Assembly (NCBI RefSeq): GCF_000963965.1
Contig: NZ_BAMX01000055.1
Location: 44,405 to 108,404 of the forward strand
Direction: 5' to 3'
DNA: 64,000 bases
Source of the DNA: Acetobacter orientalis
GTDB lineage: Bacteria > Pseudomonadota > Alphaproteobacteria > Acetobacterales > Acetobacteraceae
The notes under the pieces were generated by a model. The model made no database searches and had not been told where the DNA came from. It saw nothing but the letters and a program-made list of their open reading frames with translations. The position numbers were made by a program, and so were the translations under genes. Below, one piece after another: positions 55,858 to 64,000 of this stretch. Within the stretch, counting starts at the first letter, position 1. Every line of letters starts with the position of its first letter.

Positions 55858-57018
55858 TTAGGCAAGCTCCGTACACGTAGTACCTGAAAGAATGTGACTG
55901 CACCCAAGGTGGCGGGCTTCTGCCTGTGCATCACCCTGTTGCCCGGCCGTTGCAGGCAAAGCAGCCAGTGTGGCGTAGCCTTTAGCACGCAAAGCGGCAG
56001 CCGTAGCCCGGTCTGCGCCATGTGCCACGTAAACACGCGGCAGGGCTTTGGCGGCAGGTATCATGCGGAAAAGCACATCAGGCCGGAAGGTAAGCCCACA
56101 GGCGGGTTCGTTATCGTTGCACAAATAACGCCCGCCACGGCCCAACTCTTCGGCACGGCCAACGGCAAATACGGTTACGCACACGCCAGTGTGGTATTTC
56201 CAGCCCCTAAATTCTACGGGGTCTATGGTCAGGCGTAGGTCTGGCGCCTGCTCGGCAATAGCCGCCACGGCATCTATCAGGCGTTGCAAAATAGCGCGGG
56301 CTTTAGGCGGCAGGGTAAGGCTGTTGAGCGCGGCAACAGCCTGCGCAGCAGGGCCAGCAGCCCGCAACAATGCAATAAGCGTTTGCGCTAATGGGCCACC
56401 TAATTCTGCCACGGCAGCGGCGTCTTTACGGTCTAGGGCGCGTAACAGGGCTGGGCGTGTTGTGGGGGCAATGCCTGCCTCTTCTAGCAACGCGGGCACA
56501 AAGGGGGGCATGGTTAGGTCAAACGAAACGCCGGGCACGCCAAGCTGGGCCAATGCTTCTGCAGCAACACACACAACCTCGGCATCGGCCTGTGGGCTGT
56601 CTGGGCCAATTAGCTCTATGCCGGTTTGCATAATCTGGCGGCCGCTTTCTTCTGCCTTGGCGGGCATAACCAGCACACACGTACCCGCGTAAGACAAACG
56701 CAAGGGCCGCGGCAGGTCTGCAAGGCGAGTCGCGGCCATGCGGGCAATTTGGGGTGTTATGTCTGGGCGCAGCACCATCATGCGCCGCGTATCGGGATCC
56801 ATAACCCGAAAGCTCTGCTCTGCTAAAGCCGCACCGGCCCCGGCAAGCAGAGTTTCCTCAAATTCCATAAGGGGCGGGCGCACACGGTTGTACCCGTGCG
56901 AGGCAAACACCCCCATAAGAGTTGCCACACCTTCTGCCTCTGTGCGGGCATCTGGCGTGAGCAGGTCTACGAAACCGGCCGGCAGCAAGGCCGGGCTGAA
57001 GGTCGGATCTTCGGTCAT
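55858..57018 (-). CDS. hisZ: ATP phosphoribosyltransferase regulatory subunit
   Basis: Histidyl-tRNA synthetase-like protein that activates the short form of HisG. Class II fold: YNRVRPPLMEFEETLLAG, MDPDTRRMMVLRPDITPQIAR, RLSYAGTCVLV and FRGWKYHTGVCVTVFA; the anticodon-binding domain is absent, separating it from HisS. ATG at 57018 (MTEDPTFSPALLPAGF) fits the family; another ATG 12 codons earlier is in frame. hisG itself is not in the window. Confidence 0.9.
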   Translation of the reverse strand: MTEDPTFSPALLPAGFVDLLTPDARTEAEGVATLMGVFASHGYNRVRPPLMEFEETLLAGAGAALAEQSFRVMDPDTRRMMVLRPDITPQIARMAATRLADLPRPLRLSYAGTCVLVMPAKAEESGRQIMQTGIELIGPDSPQADAEVVCVAAEALAQLGVPGVSFDLTMPPFVPALLEEAGIAPTTRPALLRALDRKDAAAVAELGGPLAQTLIALLRAAGPAAQAVAALNSLTLPPKARAILQRLIDAVAAIAEQAPDLRLTIDPVEFRGWKYHTGVCVTVFAVGRAEELGRGGRYLCNDNEPACGLTFRPDVLFRMIPAAKALPRVYVAHGADRATAAALRAKGYATLAALPATAGQQGDAQAEARHLGCSHILSGTTCTELA

Positions 57019-57090
57019 GCTTTGGGCTATAGCATTGCCCGGCGCACACGTCATGCCCGCAAAGGGGCACTTTTTTGCAGGTATGCTTTC

Positions 57091-58572
57091 TTAGTGCTGA
57101 GGCATACCCGGCAGGGTTTCCCACCCTGGGCCAATAATGGTGATGATACGGCGGCCCATACCATCAGCCTGCAAGACAATAATATTGCGGTCTTCTAACC
57201 ATTCGAGCAGGCGGCGGGCACGCCCTTGCGAGACTGTACCGTAAACTTTGGCAATTTCTGCATCAGACGGGCACGGCTGGCGGGCAATAGCGGCACGCGC
57301 CAAACACAGAAAAACCGATTGCAGGTCTTCGGGTAAAACCGTGGCCAAAGATTCGGCCTGCTGCCATTCAGGCGTTGCGCACATATCTTCACTCACGCCA
57401 CTGCGGGCGGTGGCTAGGGCGCGGTTAAAGCTTTTAAGATCAAGCGCGTTGCGGCCCAACCCGGCAATACGGCAGCGCACCAAAAAGTCTTGGTACAGCA
57501 CTGAGGCTGAGCGGAAAGACGTTTCTTCATCTTCCATCATGTCGCGCAAAATGGCGGTCATGCGGGCTTCACGCTCGGTTTGGTCTTCAGGCGTTTCTTC
57601 CACCTCTTGCTCGGCTTGGGCAACATTTGCCTGCACCTCTCCATGTGCGGCTAATTGCGAGAGCAGGTCTGGCGGCGGCGTGGCAGGGGCTTTGCGGGGG
57701 CGTGCGAACGATTCTGCGGCTGGCAGCGGGGCCAGAATAAGCTCGTGCACGGGGGCCGAAGGCGGCTCAAACGGGGCCAGAACTGGCCCGGCAGAGCGGC
57801 TTTCTGTTTCAACCGTACCAATACGCACAGGGGTTGGCCGCCGGTAGAGCGCGGGGCCAAGAGCAACAAAGGTACCGCGCGCAAGGTCTCTGAAGGCTTC
57901 GGCCTGCCTGCGCTCCATACCCAGCAGGTCTGCTGCGCGGGTCATGTCGATATCCAAAAACGTGCGGCCCATAAGAAAGTTAGAGGCCTCTGCCGCCACG
58001 TTTTTGGCCAGCTTAGCCAAACGCTGGGTCGCAATAATACCAGCCAAACCACGCTTACGGCCACGGCACATCAGGTTGGTCATGGCCCCCAAAGACGAGC
58101 GCCGCGCCTCGTCTGAGACCTCACCGGCGGCGGCGGGCGCAAAAAGCTGTGCTTCATCAACCACAACAAGCACGGGGTACCAATACTCTCGTGGGGCTTC
58201 GAACATACCCCCCAAGAAAGCTGCGGCCCACTTCATTTGCTGGTCGGCATCTAACCCTTCAAGGTTAAGCACGACAGAGGCCCTGTGCATGCGCATACGC
58301 TCACCAGCGGCATGCAGGGCCATTTCTGAATAATCGGCCCCTTCAATCACTAAATGACCAAATTTTTCGGCAAGGCTTACAAAATCGCCTTCGGGGTCAA
58401 TAATGGCCTGCTGCACCAGCCGGGCAGACTGCTCTAGCAGCCTGCGCAACAAATGCGACTTACCCGAGCCAGAGTTGCCCTGCACCAGCAGACGGGTAGC
58501 CAGAAGCTCTGCAAGATCCATCTGTGCGGGGCCTGCGCCCGGCACTTCCCCCATTATAATCTTATTGGTCAT
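57091..58572 (-). CDS. HerA/DUF87-type ATPase
   Basis: 493 residues. P-loop NTPase of the HerA-FtsK superfamily: Walker A VQGNSGSGKSHLLRRLLE at residues 30-47, Walker B VLVVVDEAQLFAP near residue 140, arginine-finger region MCRGRKRGLAGIIATQRLAK. The C-terminal third is acidic and helical, ending in a winged-helix-like part (DAEIAKVYGTVSQGRARRLLEWL). It lacks an N-terminal HAS barrel and is not beside nurA, so a DNA-end-processing role is not established. It sits between a flavoprotein and hisZ on one strand; substrate unknown. Confidence 0.75.
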   Translation of the reverse strand: MTNKIIMGEVPGAGPAQMDLAELLATRLLVQGNSGSGKSHLLRRLLEQSARLVQQAIIDPEGDFVSLAEKFGHLVIEGADYSEMALHAAGERMRMHRASVVLNLEGLDADQQMKWAAAFLGGMFEAPREYWYPVLVVVDEAQLFAPAAAGEVSDEARRSSLGAMTNLMCRGRKRGLAGIIATQRLAKLAKNVAAEASNFLMGRTFLDIDMTRAADLLGMERRQAEAFRDLARGTFVALGPALYRRPTPVRIGTVETESRSAGPVLAPFEPPSAPVHELILAPLPAAESFARPRKAPATPPPDLLSQLAAHGEVQANVAQAEQEVEETPEDQTEREARMTAILRDMMEDEETSFRSASVLYQDFLVRCRIAGLGRNALDLKSFNRALATARSGVSEDMCATPEWQQAESLATVLPEDLQSVFLCLARAAIARQPCPSDAEIAKVYGTVSQGRARRLLEWLEDRNIIVLQADGMGRRIITIIGPGWETLPGMPQH

Positions 58573-58587
58573 GGTGAGCAGATACCG

Positions 58588-59844
58588 CTATGCGTGGGGG
58601 TGCTGCAACCACTGCAAAACACCCTTTGCAGCCGCACGCCCCGTGGCAAGGCAGCCATGTAGCAGATAACCGCCAGTTGGGGCCTCCCAATCCAGCATTT
58701 CGCCTGCAACAAAAACACCGGGTTTTGCGCTGAGCATAAATGTGGGTGTGCAGGCAGTGTGCATAACCCCTCCGGCAGTAGAAATAGCACGGGCCAGCGG
58801 TTGGGGCTGGTGCAGGGTTATGGGCAATGCCTTAAGGCGTGCCGCCAAAGCCTGTGGTGTTGTGGGCACTGGCCCTGCCTCGTGCAGCAAGGCTACTGCA
58901 AGCGGGGGCAGGCGCAGGGCTTTGCGTAACCGATTCGATAAACTCTCACGCGGGCGCACGCTGGCAAGGCGGGCGGCAAGAACCTGTTCTGTTAGGTCTG
59001 GCCGTAGGTCGAGCAGCAAAGTGGCACTCCCGTGTGCCGCCACATGTGCGCGCAACGCAGCAGACAGCGCATAAAGTGCCCCACCCTCTAGGCCTGTAGC
59101 GGTTACGACAACCTCGCCCCGTACGGTACGGCCAGCAAAACTGAGCGCCACAGGCTTAAGCGGGGTGCCCGCAAAACGCGCGCGCAAGGTGTCTGACCAC
59201 CTAACCTGAAAACCGCAGTTAGAGGGTTGGAGCGGTGCAACCTCTGCCCCCTGCCCCTGCACAACAGGCACCCATGCCCCCGTGCTGCCAAGCCGGGGCC
59301 AGCTTGCGCCACCAAGGGCCAGCACCATGGCATCTGGCACGTAAGGGGGGGCTAATTCTGGCGGTAAACAGGCCCCCTCTTGTGTGGGGGTAAAAGTAGG
59401 GTGGCCTTGCGGGTTCCAGCCTGTCCATTCTGTGCGGGTATGGAGCACAACCCCTTGGCTACGCAGGCGCTCAAGCCATGCCCGCAAAAGTGGGGAAGCT
59501 TTCATAGCCGTTGGAAAAACCCGACCGGAGGAACCAACAAAGCTGTCTTGCCCCAAGCCTGCCATCCAGTCCCGAATGTCTTGGGTTGTCCATGCTGCTA
59601 AGGCCGGGGCCAGCCATGGCGCAGCGCTACCGTAACGGGTTAAAAGCCTATCAGCCGCCTCAGAATGGCTAATATTTAACCCGCCCCGCCCCGCCATAAG
59701 CAATTTGCGGCCATAGCTGGGCATGCGCTCAACCACCTGCACGGCACAGCCTGCGGCAGAAATTACCTCTGCCGCGGCCAGCCCCGCTGGGCCACCGCCT
59801 ATAACGCAAACACGCGCTGGCCGTGTAACCCCTTCTTGCACCAA
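58588..59844 (-). CDS. TIGR03862-type FAD-dependent oxidoreductase
   Basis: HI0933/YhiN-like flavoprotein, 418 residues. FAD loop VCVIGGGPAGLAAAEVISAA, the GRKLLMAGRGGLNISHSE motif of the family, and the closing PGVFVAGEMLDWEAPTGGYL that binds FAD. Reaction unknown; relatives may act on RNA or cell-wall substrates. Nine bases downstream of trpA and 15 ahead of the HerA-like gene. Confidence 0.88.
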   Translation of the reverse strand: MVQEGVTRPARVCVIGGGPAGLAAAEVISAAGCAVQVVERMPSYGRKLLMAGRGGLNISHSEAADRLLTRYGSAAPWLAPALAAWTTQDIRDWMAGLGQDSFVGSSGRVFPTAMKASPLLRAWLERLRSQGVVLHTRTEWTGWNPQGHPTFTPTQEGACLPPELAPPYVPDAMVLALGGASWPRLGSTGAWVPVVQGQGAEVAPLQPSNCGFQVRWSDTLRARFAGTPLKPVALSFAGRTVRGEVVVTATGLEGGALYALSAALRAHVAAHGSATLLLDLRPDLTEQVLAARLASVRPRESLSNRLRKALRLPPLAVALLHEAGPVPTTPQALAARLKALPITLHQPQPLARAISTAGGVMHTACTPTFMLSAKPGVFVAGEMLDWEAPTGGYLLHGCLATGRAAAKGVLQWLQHPHA

Positions 59845-59853
59845 AGACAGAAC

Positions 59854-60693
59854 TCAGCCCGCCTTTGCGCCAGAACCTGCGGCACGCACAGCCGCAGCCA
59901 GTTCTTCAATTTGGGCCAAAACCCGTGGAAGGGTTTGCGCTGTAGCTTGGCCGTTTTCATCGAGTGTTTCAGCCAAGGTCGCCAGCAAGGCCGAGGCCAC
60001 AACTGCACCATCTGCAATACTAGCCGCTGTTGCCGCTTGTTGGGGGGAGCGAATACCAAAGCCAATAGCCACTGGCAGGGTAGTAGCGGCCCGCAAGCGC
60101 GGCAGTGCTTTGCTTAGGTCTTCAACGCTGGCGGTACGGGTGCCGGTAATACCGGTAATGCTCACGTAATACACAAAGCCAGAAGCGTGCGAGAGCACAT
60201 AGCGCAAGCGTTCATCTGTGGTGGTGGGGGCGACAAGGCGGATAATATCGAGGCCGTTTGCGTCTGTGTGCTTTTCAATCACATCCGCTTCTTCGGGTGG
60301 GAGATCGACAATAATCAGCCCATCAACCCCCGCTTTGGCGGCATCTGTGCAAAAGCGCTCATAGCCATAGGCTTCAATGGGGTTGAGGTAGCCCATCAGG
60401 ATAATAGGGGTTTCGTTATCCCCCTCCCTAAAGGCGGCAACCATTTTGAGCACACCGGCTAAGGTAGAACCCGCTTTTAGCCCACGACGGGCCGCAAGCT
60501 GAATAACCGGGCCATCGGCTGAGGGGTCGGAGAAGGGTACCCCAACCTCAATAAGGTCTGCACCGGCGGCTGGCATAGCTTTAAGCAGCGCCAATGACGT
60601 GTCGAGGTCTGGGTCAAACGCTTCAAGGTAGGGAATGAGCGCACCACGCCCTTGGGCGGCCAGAGCTTTAAAACGGGCGGCAATACGGCTCAC
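59854..60693 (-). CDS. trpA: Tryptophan synthase alpha chain
   Basis: Cleaves indole-glycerol phosphate. TIM barrel with [35 protein letters not shown] (catalytic Glu), [12 protein letters not shown] (catalytic Asp) and [10 protein letters not shown]. 279 residues. Overlaps trpB by four bases. Confidence 0.96.
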   Translation of the reverse strand: MSRIAARFKALAAQGRGALIPYLEAFDPDLDTSLALLKAMPAAGADLIEVGVPFSDPSADGPVIQLAARRGLKAGSTLAGVLKMVAAFREGDNETPIILMGYLNPIEAYGYERFCTDAAKAGVDGLIIVDLPPEEADVIEKHTDANGLDIIRLVAPTTTDERLRYVLSHASGFVYYVSITGITGTRTASVEDLSKALPRLRAATTLPVAIGFGIRSPQQAATAASIADGAVVASALLATLAETLDENGQATAQTLPRVLAQIEELAAAVRAAGSGAKAG

Positions 60694-61934
60694 AGTTTCA
60701 CTCCCAAATGTTCGGCAACGGTAAAGATGTCTTTGTCACCCCGGCCAGAAATATTGACAACCAACAAGGTGTCTTTGGGCAGAGTGGGGGCAATTTTAGA
60801 CGCATAGGCAATGGCATGGGCAGATTCGAGGGCAGGAATAATGCCCTCCGTGCGGGTGCAAAGCTGGAAGGCATCAAGCGCTTCTTGGTCTGTTGCGCCC
60901 ACATATTCTGCGCGGCCAATATCGTGCAGCCAAGAATGTTCTGGCCCCACACCGGGGTAGTCTAGGCCTGCGCTAATAGAATGCGCTTCATCAATCTGGC
61001 CATCGGCATTTTGGAGCAGGTAGGTGCGGTTACCATGCAACACACCATGCTTACCGCGCTCAATAGAGGCCGCCGTTTTACCGCTATCCAGCCCGTGGCC
61101 TGCGGCTTCAACACCAATAAGACGCACAGAGGCATCATCTAAAAACGGGTGGAAAATACCCATAGCGTTAGAGCCACCGCCAATAGCAGCCACCACCACA
61201 TCTGGCAGGCGGCCTTCAAGCTCTTGCATCTGGGCTTTGGTTTCTGTGCCAATAATGCTCTGAAAGTCGCGCACCATAGCAGGGTATGGGTGCGGGCCAG
61301 CAACGGTACCGACCAGAAAATAGGTGTCTGCCACGTTTGCAACCCAGTCGCGCATGGCTTCGTTCATGGCATCTTTTAATGTGCCTGCCCCTGCGGTAAC
61401 GGGCACAACGTCTGCCCCCAGCAGGCGCATACGAAACACATTGGGTTTTTGGCGCTCAACATCGGTTGCCCCCATATACACAACGCATTTCATGCCAAAC
61501 AGGGCGCACACGGTGGCGGTAGCCACCCCATGCTGGCCAGCCCCGGTTTCGGCCACAATACGGGTGCGCCCCATGCGGCGGGCCAACAAAATTTGGCCCA
61601 TAACGTTATTAAGCTTGTGCGAACCGGTATGGTTTAGCTCTTCACGCTTCATGTAAATTTTAGCGCCACCGAGTTCTTCGGTCATACGGCGGGCAAACCA
61701 GAGGGGGCTTGGGCGGCCAACATAATCACGCAGGTAAAACGCCAGCTCTTTTTGAAAAGCAGGGTCTGCCTTGGCTGTTTTGTAAGCCTGATCAAGTTCT
61801 AAAATAAGGGGCATCAGGGTTTCAGCCACAAAGCGCCCGCCAAACCAGCCGCCAAAATGCCCACGCTCGTCCGGCCCATGCCGGAGGGAGTTCGCTTGTG
61901 CCGCTGTTATGCCGTTTACTGTTGTGTCTGCCAT
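60690..61934 (-). CDS. trpB: Tryptophan synthase beta chain
   Basis: PLP enzyme joining indole with serine. PLP Lys in [18 protein letters not shown], phosphate loop [10 protein letters not shown] and the catalytic Glu region [16 protein letters not shown] at 61934 lies 14 bases after AGGAG; a GTG four codons earlier is only two bases from that site. trpF is not upstream; the 273-base gap to the divergent corA-like gene holds no clear gene or leader peptide. Confidence 0.96.
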   Translation of the reverse strand: MADTTVNGITAAQANSLRHGPDERGHFGGWFGGRFVAETLMPLILELDQAYKTAKADPAFQKELAFYLRDYVGRPSPLWFARRMTEELGGAKIYMKREELNHTGSHKLNNVMGQILLARRMGRTRIVAETGAGQHGVATATVCALFGMKCVVYMGATDVERQKPNVFRMRLLGADVVPVTAGAGTLKDAMNEAMRDWVANVADTYFLVGTVAGPHPYPAMVRDFQSIIGTETKAQMQELEGRLPDVVVAAIGGGSNAMGIFHPFLDDASVRLIGVEAAGHGLDSGKTAASIERGKHGVLHGNRTYLLQNADGQIDEAHSISAGLDYPGVGPEHSWLHDIGRAEYVGATDQEALDAFQLCTRTEGIIPALESAHAIAYASKIAPTLPKDTLLVVNISGRGDKDIFTVAEHLGVKL

Positions 61935-62207
61935 GGTTGGTTCCACCGCTCCTAAATTTGCGTGTTATGCCGGGGCCGCCCTGCCCCAAAAGCAGGCATC
62001 TGGCTTACCAGAACCCCTGTGTTGTTGCACAGACCCAGCTTGTGTTTTTCTTTACTTTTCAAAGGTGGTCTGCCCTGCCTGTGCAAGCCTTGCCAGCCTT
62101 GGCCCCAAACAGGCATAGTCTGGCAACGACTGGCAGGATACTGCGCACCAGCACCACCAAAACTGCCATTACGCCGCCCCTAAACCCTTCAGCGCAAGGA
62201 GAGTTGC

Positions 62208-63395
62208 ATGTTTCTGGCCCACAAGCCCGGCGCCCCCGCCCGGGCCATTGAGAGTGAGGCAGACGCACGCGGTATAACCTGGATAGACCTGCTTAACCCC
62301 ACCGAAGCCGAGCAGGCTCTGGCGGCGCGTATTTGTGGGCAACCCCTACCCACGCTGGATGACCTAAGCGAAATTGAAAGTTCGTCTCGCATTAGTGTGC
62401 GCAATGGTGCTGCGTTTCTTTCAACCCCATTGCTTAAAAAAATAGGCACAGAGTTTCAAAGCTCACCAGTGGGGTTTATTTTAACTGCCGAGCGGCTCAT
62501 TACCATTCGCTACCAACCCTACCCATCTTTTGAAGCCGTGGCCCAACTGGTGGCAGAGCACACCCTGCCCCCAGCCCCCGCCACCACACCTGCACCCAGC
62601 ACAGTGGTACCCCCCAGTGCCGCGCAAGACACCAGCTCTGACCAGCCGTTACAAAGCGTTGTTGCCCCGCCCCAGCAGCTAAAACCCATGCCCATTGGCC
62701 CCGGAGAGGTGCTGGTAGCCTTAATTGAGACGATAGTTGACCGGCTGGCAGATATTTTGGAAAGCGTTGGCACCCTGCTGGACAAACTCTCGCAAGATAT
62801 TTTTAAGCGCCGCCAAAACCAGTCTCCACTCCATAGTATTGCTGCATGGCAGCGTGACCTGCTGCAACGTGTTGGCAGCGCAGGCGACCTGTGCTCTCGG
62901 GTGCGCGATTCTTTACTTGGGCTAGAGCGCATCACCATTTTTTTGGGTGAAAGCAAAAAAGATGGCGTTGCCCCGGCCTCTGGCCTGCCGCTAACAACCC
63001 GCCGTTTTGAAGCAGGCGTTACCACCCTACCCACAGAAAACGCGCCCTACGCCCTGCCCGGCGCATTACGTGCCCGCATGACCACAGCCAACCGCGACCT
63101 GTCCTCCCTCACCGATTACGTGGCGCAGGCTGCCAGTAAGGTTGAGTTTTTACTTGATGCCACCTTGGGTTTTATTAGCATTGAGCAAAACGGCATGATG
63201 AAAGTGCTCACTGTTGTAAGCTTTATTGGTGTGGCCCCCACCCTTATTGCCGGGGTGTATGGCATGAACTTTAAAGACATTCCGGAGTTAGGGTGGAGCT
63301 ATGGGTATTGGTACTCCCTAGCGCTTATGGCGGCGTCTATTGTGCTGCCGCTCTTGTGGTTCTGGCGTAAAGGCTGGTTGGGAGGCATTAAATAA
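62208..63395 (+). CDS. CorA-type divalent cation transporter
   Basis: 395 residues. Cytoplasmic funnel domain, two C-terminal helices and the pore signature YGMNF (residues about 351-355). A Pro/Ala/Ser-rich insertion of roughly 45 residues (near 118-163) interrupts the funnel domain and is not typical of E. coli CorA. Substrate Mg, Co or another cation. AAGGAGAG six bases before the ATG. Confidence 0.9.
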   Translation: MFLAHKPGAPARAIESEADARGITWIDLLNPTEAEQALAARICGQPLPTLDDLSEIESSSRISVRNGAAFLSTPLLKKIGTEFQSSPVGFILTAERLITIRYQPYPSFEAVAQLVAEHTLPPAPATTPAPSTVVPPSAAQDTSSDQPLQSVVAPPQQLKPMPIGPGEVLVALIETIVDRLADILESVGTLLDKLSQDIFKRRQNQSPLHSIAAWQRDLLQRVGSAGDLCSRVRDSLLGLERITIFLGESKKDGVAPASGLPLTTRRFEAGVTTLPTENAPYALPGALRARMTTANRDLSSLTDYVAQAASKVEFLLDATLGFISIEQNGMMKVLTVVSFIGVAPTLIAGVYGMNFKDIPELGWSYGYWYSLALMAASIVLPLLWFWRKGWLGGIK

Positions 63396-63396
63396 C

Positions 63397-63915
63397 ATGA
63401 CCCGTTTTCTTCTTTTAACCGCAGGCTTGCTCAGTGCAGCCGCTGCGCTGCCCGCACACGCCGCCCCAAAAGCCCCAGATTACCAAAGCATTTTTAACCG
63501 CCTTGCGGCAGAGCCTTTACGCTATGCGGGGCTTTCATCGCACAAGGGCGCACGTATTTTGGTCGGCTTACACCCCACAGCCAATGGTGCGCTAGAAGGG
63601 GAGATGATGCGCCTAGACAGTGCCATGCGCCCCTTAGCCGCTGGCCCGCTACACGGCACTTTTAGCGGTGGCACGACCATGAGCCAAACCGCCCACTGCA
63701 CCCTAACCATTACCCTGCCGGGACGTGATATTGGGCTAAACGGCCCCTGCTCCGAACAGCAAATGTCTGGTGCCATGACAGTACGCCTACGCCCAACGCA
63801 GCTTTGGTCGCAGGTGTCTCATTTTATTTCGCCAGATACTTCTGTCTCACAATACTGGTTAAGCCGGGCTGCATGGCAGCAAGCCACAACGCCAGAAGGG
63901 GCAGCACAGCCCTAA
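63397..63915 (+). CDS. Small exported hypothetical protein
   Basis: 172 residues beginning MTRFLLLTAGLLSAAAALPA, a clear signal peptide ending near AHAA. No family recognised; the body has GEMMRLDSAMRPLAAGPLHG, two Cys that could form a disulfide, and resembles a small beta-rich periplasmic protein. One base after the CorA-type stop, so cotranscribed. Confidence 0.75.
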   Translation: MTRFLLLTAGLLSAAAALPAHAAPKAPDYQSIFNRLAAEPLRYAGLSSHKGARILVGLHPTANGALEGEMMRLDSAMRPLAAGPLHGTFSGGTTMSQTAHCTLTITLPGRDIGLNGPCSEQQMSGAMTVRLRPTQLWSQVSHFISPDTSVSQYWLSRAAWQQATTPEGAAQP

Positions 63916-63957
63916 GCCGGGGCCTATAAGCATTAAGGCCCGCCCCACACGCCCACA

Positions 63958-64000
63958 GCACTGGCACTGGCACTGGCACTGGCACTGGCACTGGCACTGG
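63958..64000. repeat. Hexanucleotide repeat (CTGGCA)n, cut by window end
   Basis: Six CTGGCA units and CTGG from 63961 to the last base, preceded by GCA; its real length is unknown. On the opposite strand the unit is GCCAGT. Confidence 0.95.

Noticed and set aside
55858..57018. Annotation as histidyl-tRNA synthetase
   Set aside because: Lacks the anticodon-binding domain and sits beside purA in the hisZ arrangement.
61898..62251. Plus-strand frame between trpB and the CorA-type gene
   Set aside because: Covers the promoter gap and the true CorA-type start in another frame; low-complexity product.

Overview
The window looks like chromosome of an acetic acid bacterium (Alphaproteobacteria, Acetobacteraceae; Acetobacter or a close relative). 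This is inference from protein character: a split F0 operon with both b and b' subunits, gatCAB, a SatP-type acetate transporter, a pqiABC set, hisZ beside purA, an acid-type S10 carboxypeptidase, and moderately high GC with small AT-rich gaps. No marker gene for species is present. Most of the window is ordinary core genome with tight operons and clear intrinsic terminators; there is no intact prophage, insertion sequence or CRISPR array.

Layout. 1-7 kb: 3' part of cobalamin-dependent metH, a Na/Pi-type transporter, cvpA-purF. 7-11 kb (minus): pqiABC lipid-transport set, then tRNA-Thr. 11-20 kb (minus): F0 ATP synthase genes (atpI, atpB, atpE, b', b) running into two glycosyltransferases; ftsY-mtaB-dapF; gloA. 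20-24 kb (plus): a DcaP-like porin and a DEAD-box helicase with an (RD)n tract. 24-29 kb: two secreted helical-repeat proteins (11-residue based repeats with regularly spaced Trp) flank an S10 carboxypeptidase, a GNAT acetyltransferase, the acetate transporter satP and two very small genes. 29-33 kb: ruvX, gatCAB, tRNA-Ser(GCT). 33-34.7 kb: a small scar next to the tRNA holding an HbpS/GlcG-like gene and a decayed tyrosine recombinase.

34.7-39.5 kb (minus): a cobalamin riboswitch with a downstream terminator controls a TonB receptor and, in the same tight operon, DUF3649, PepSY and DUF3325 membrane proteins. This is the most interesting unit: the membrane partners are usually associated with siderophore-iron reduction, yet the switch senses B12. 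39.7-43 kb: a second TonB receptor divergent from mntR. 43-48.7 kb: nfsB, an AcuI-type reductase, a CBS-domain HlyC/CorC protein, a glycine-zipper lipoprotein, mobA-fdhD.

48.7-54 kb (minus): phosphate starvation block phoB-phoR-pstS and an OprP-like porin, with Pho-box-like direct repeats ahead of pstS and of the porin; pstCAB and phoU are not here. 54-62 kb (minus): trpB-trpA, a TIGR03862-type flavoprotein, a HerA/DUF87-type ATPase, hisZ and purA. 62-64 kb (plus): a CorA-type transporter and a small secreted protein; the window ends inside a hexanucleotide repeat closely related to another one near tRNA-Thr.
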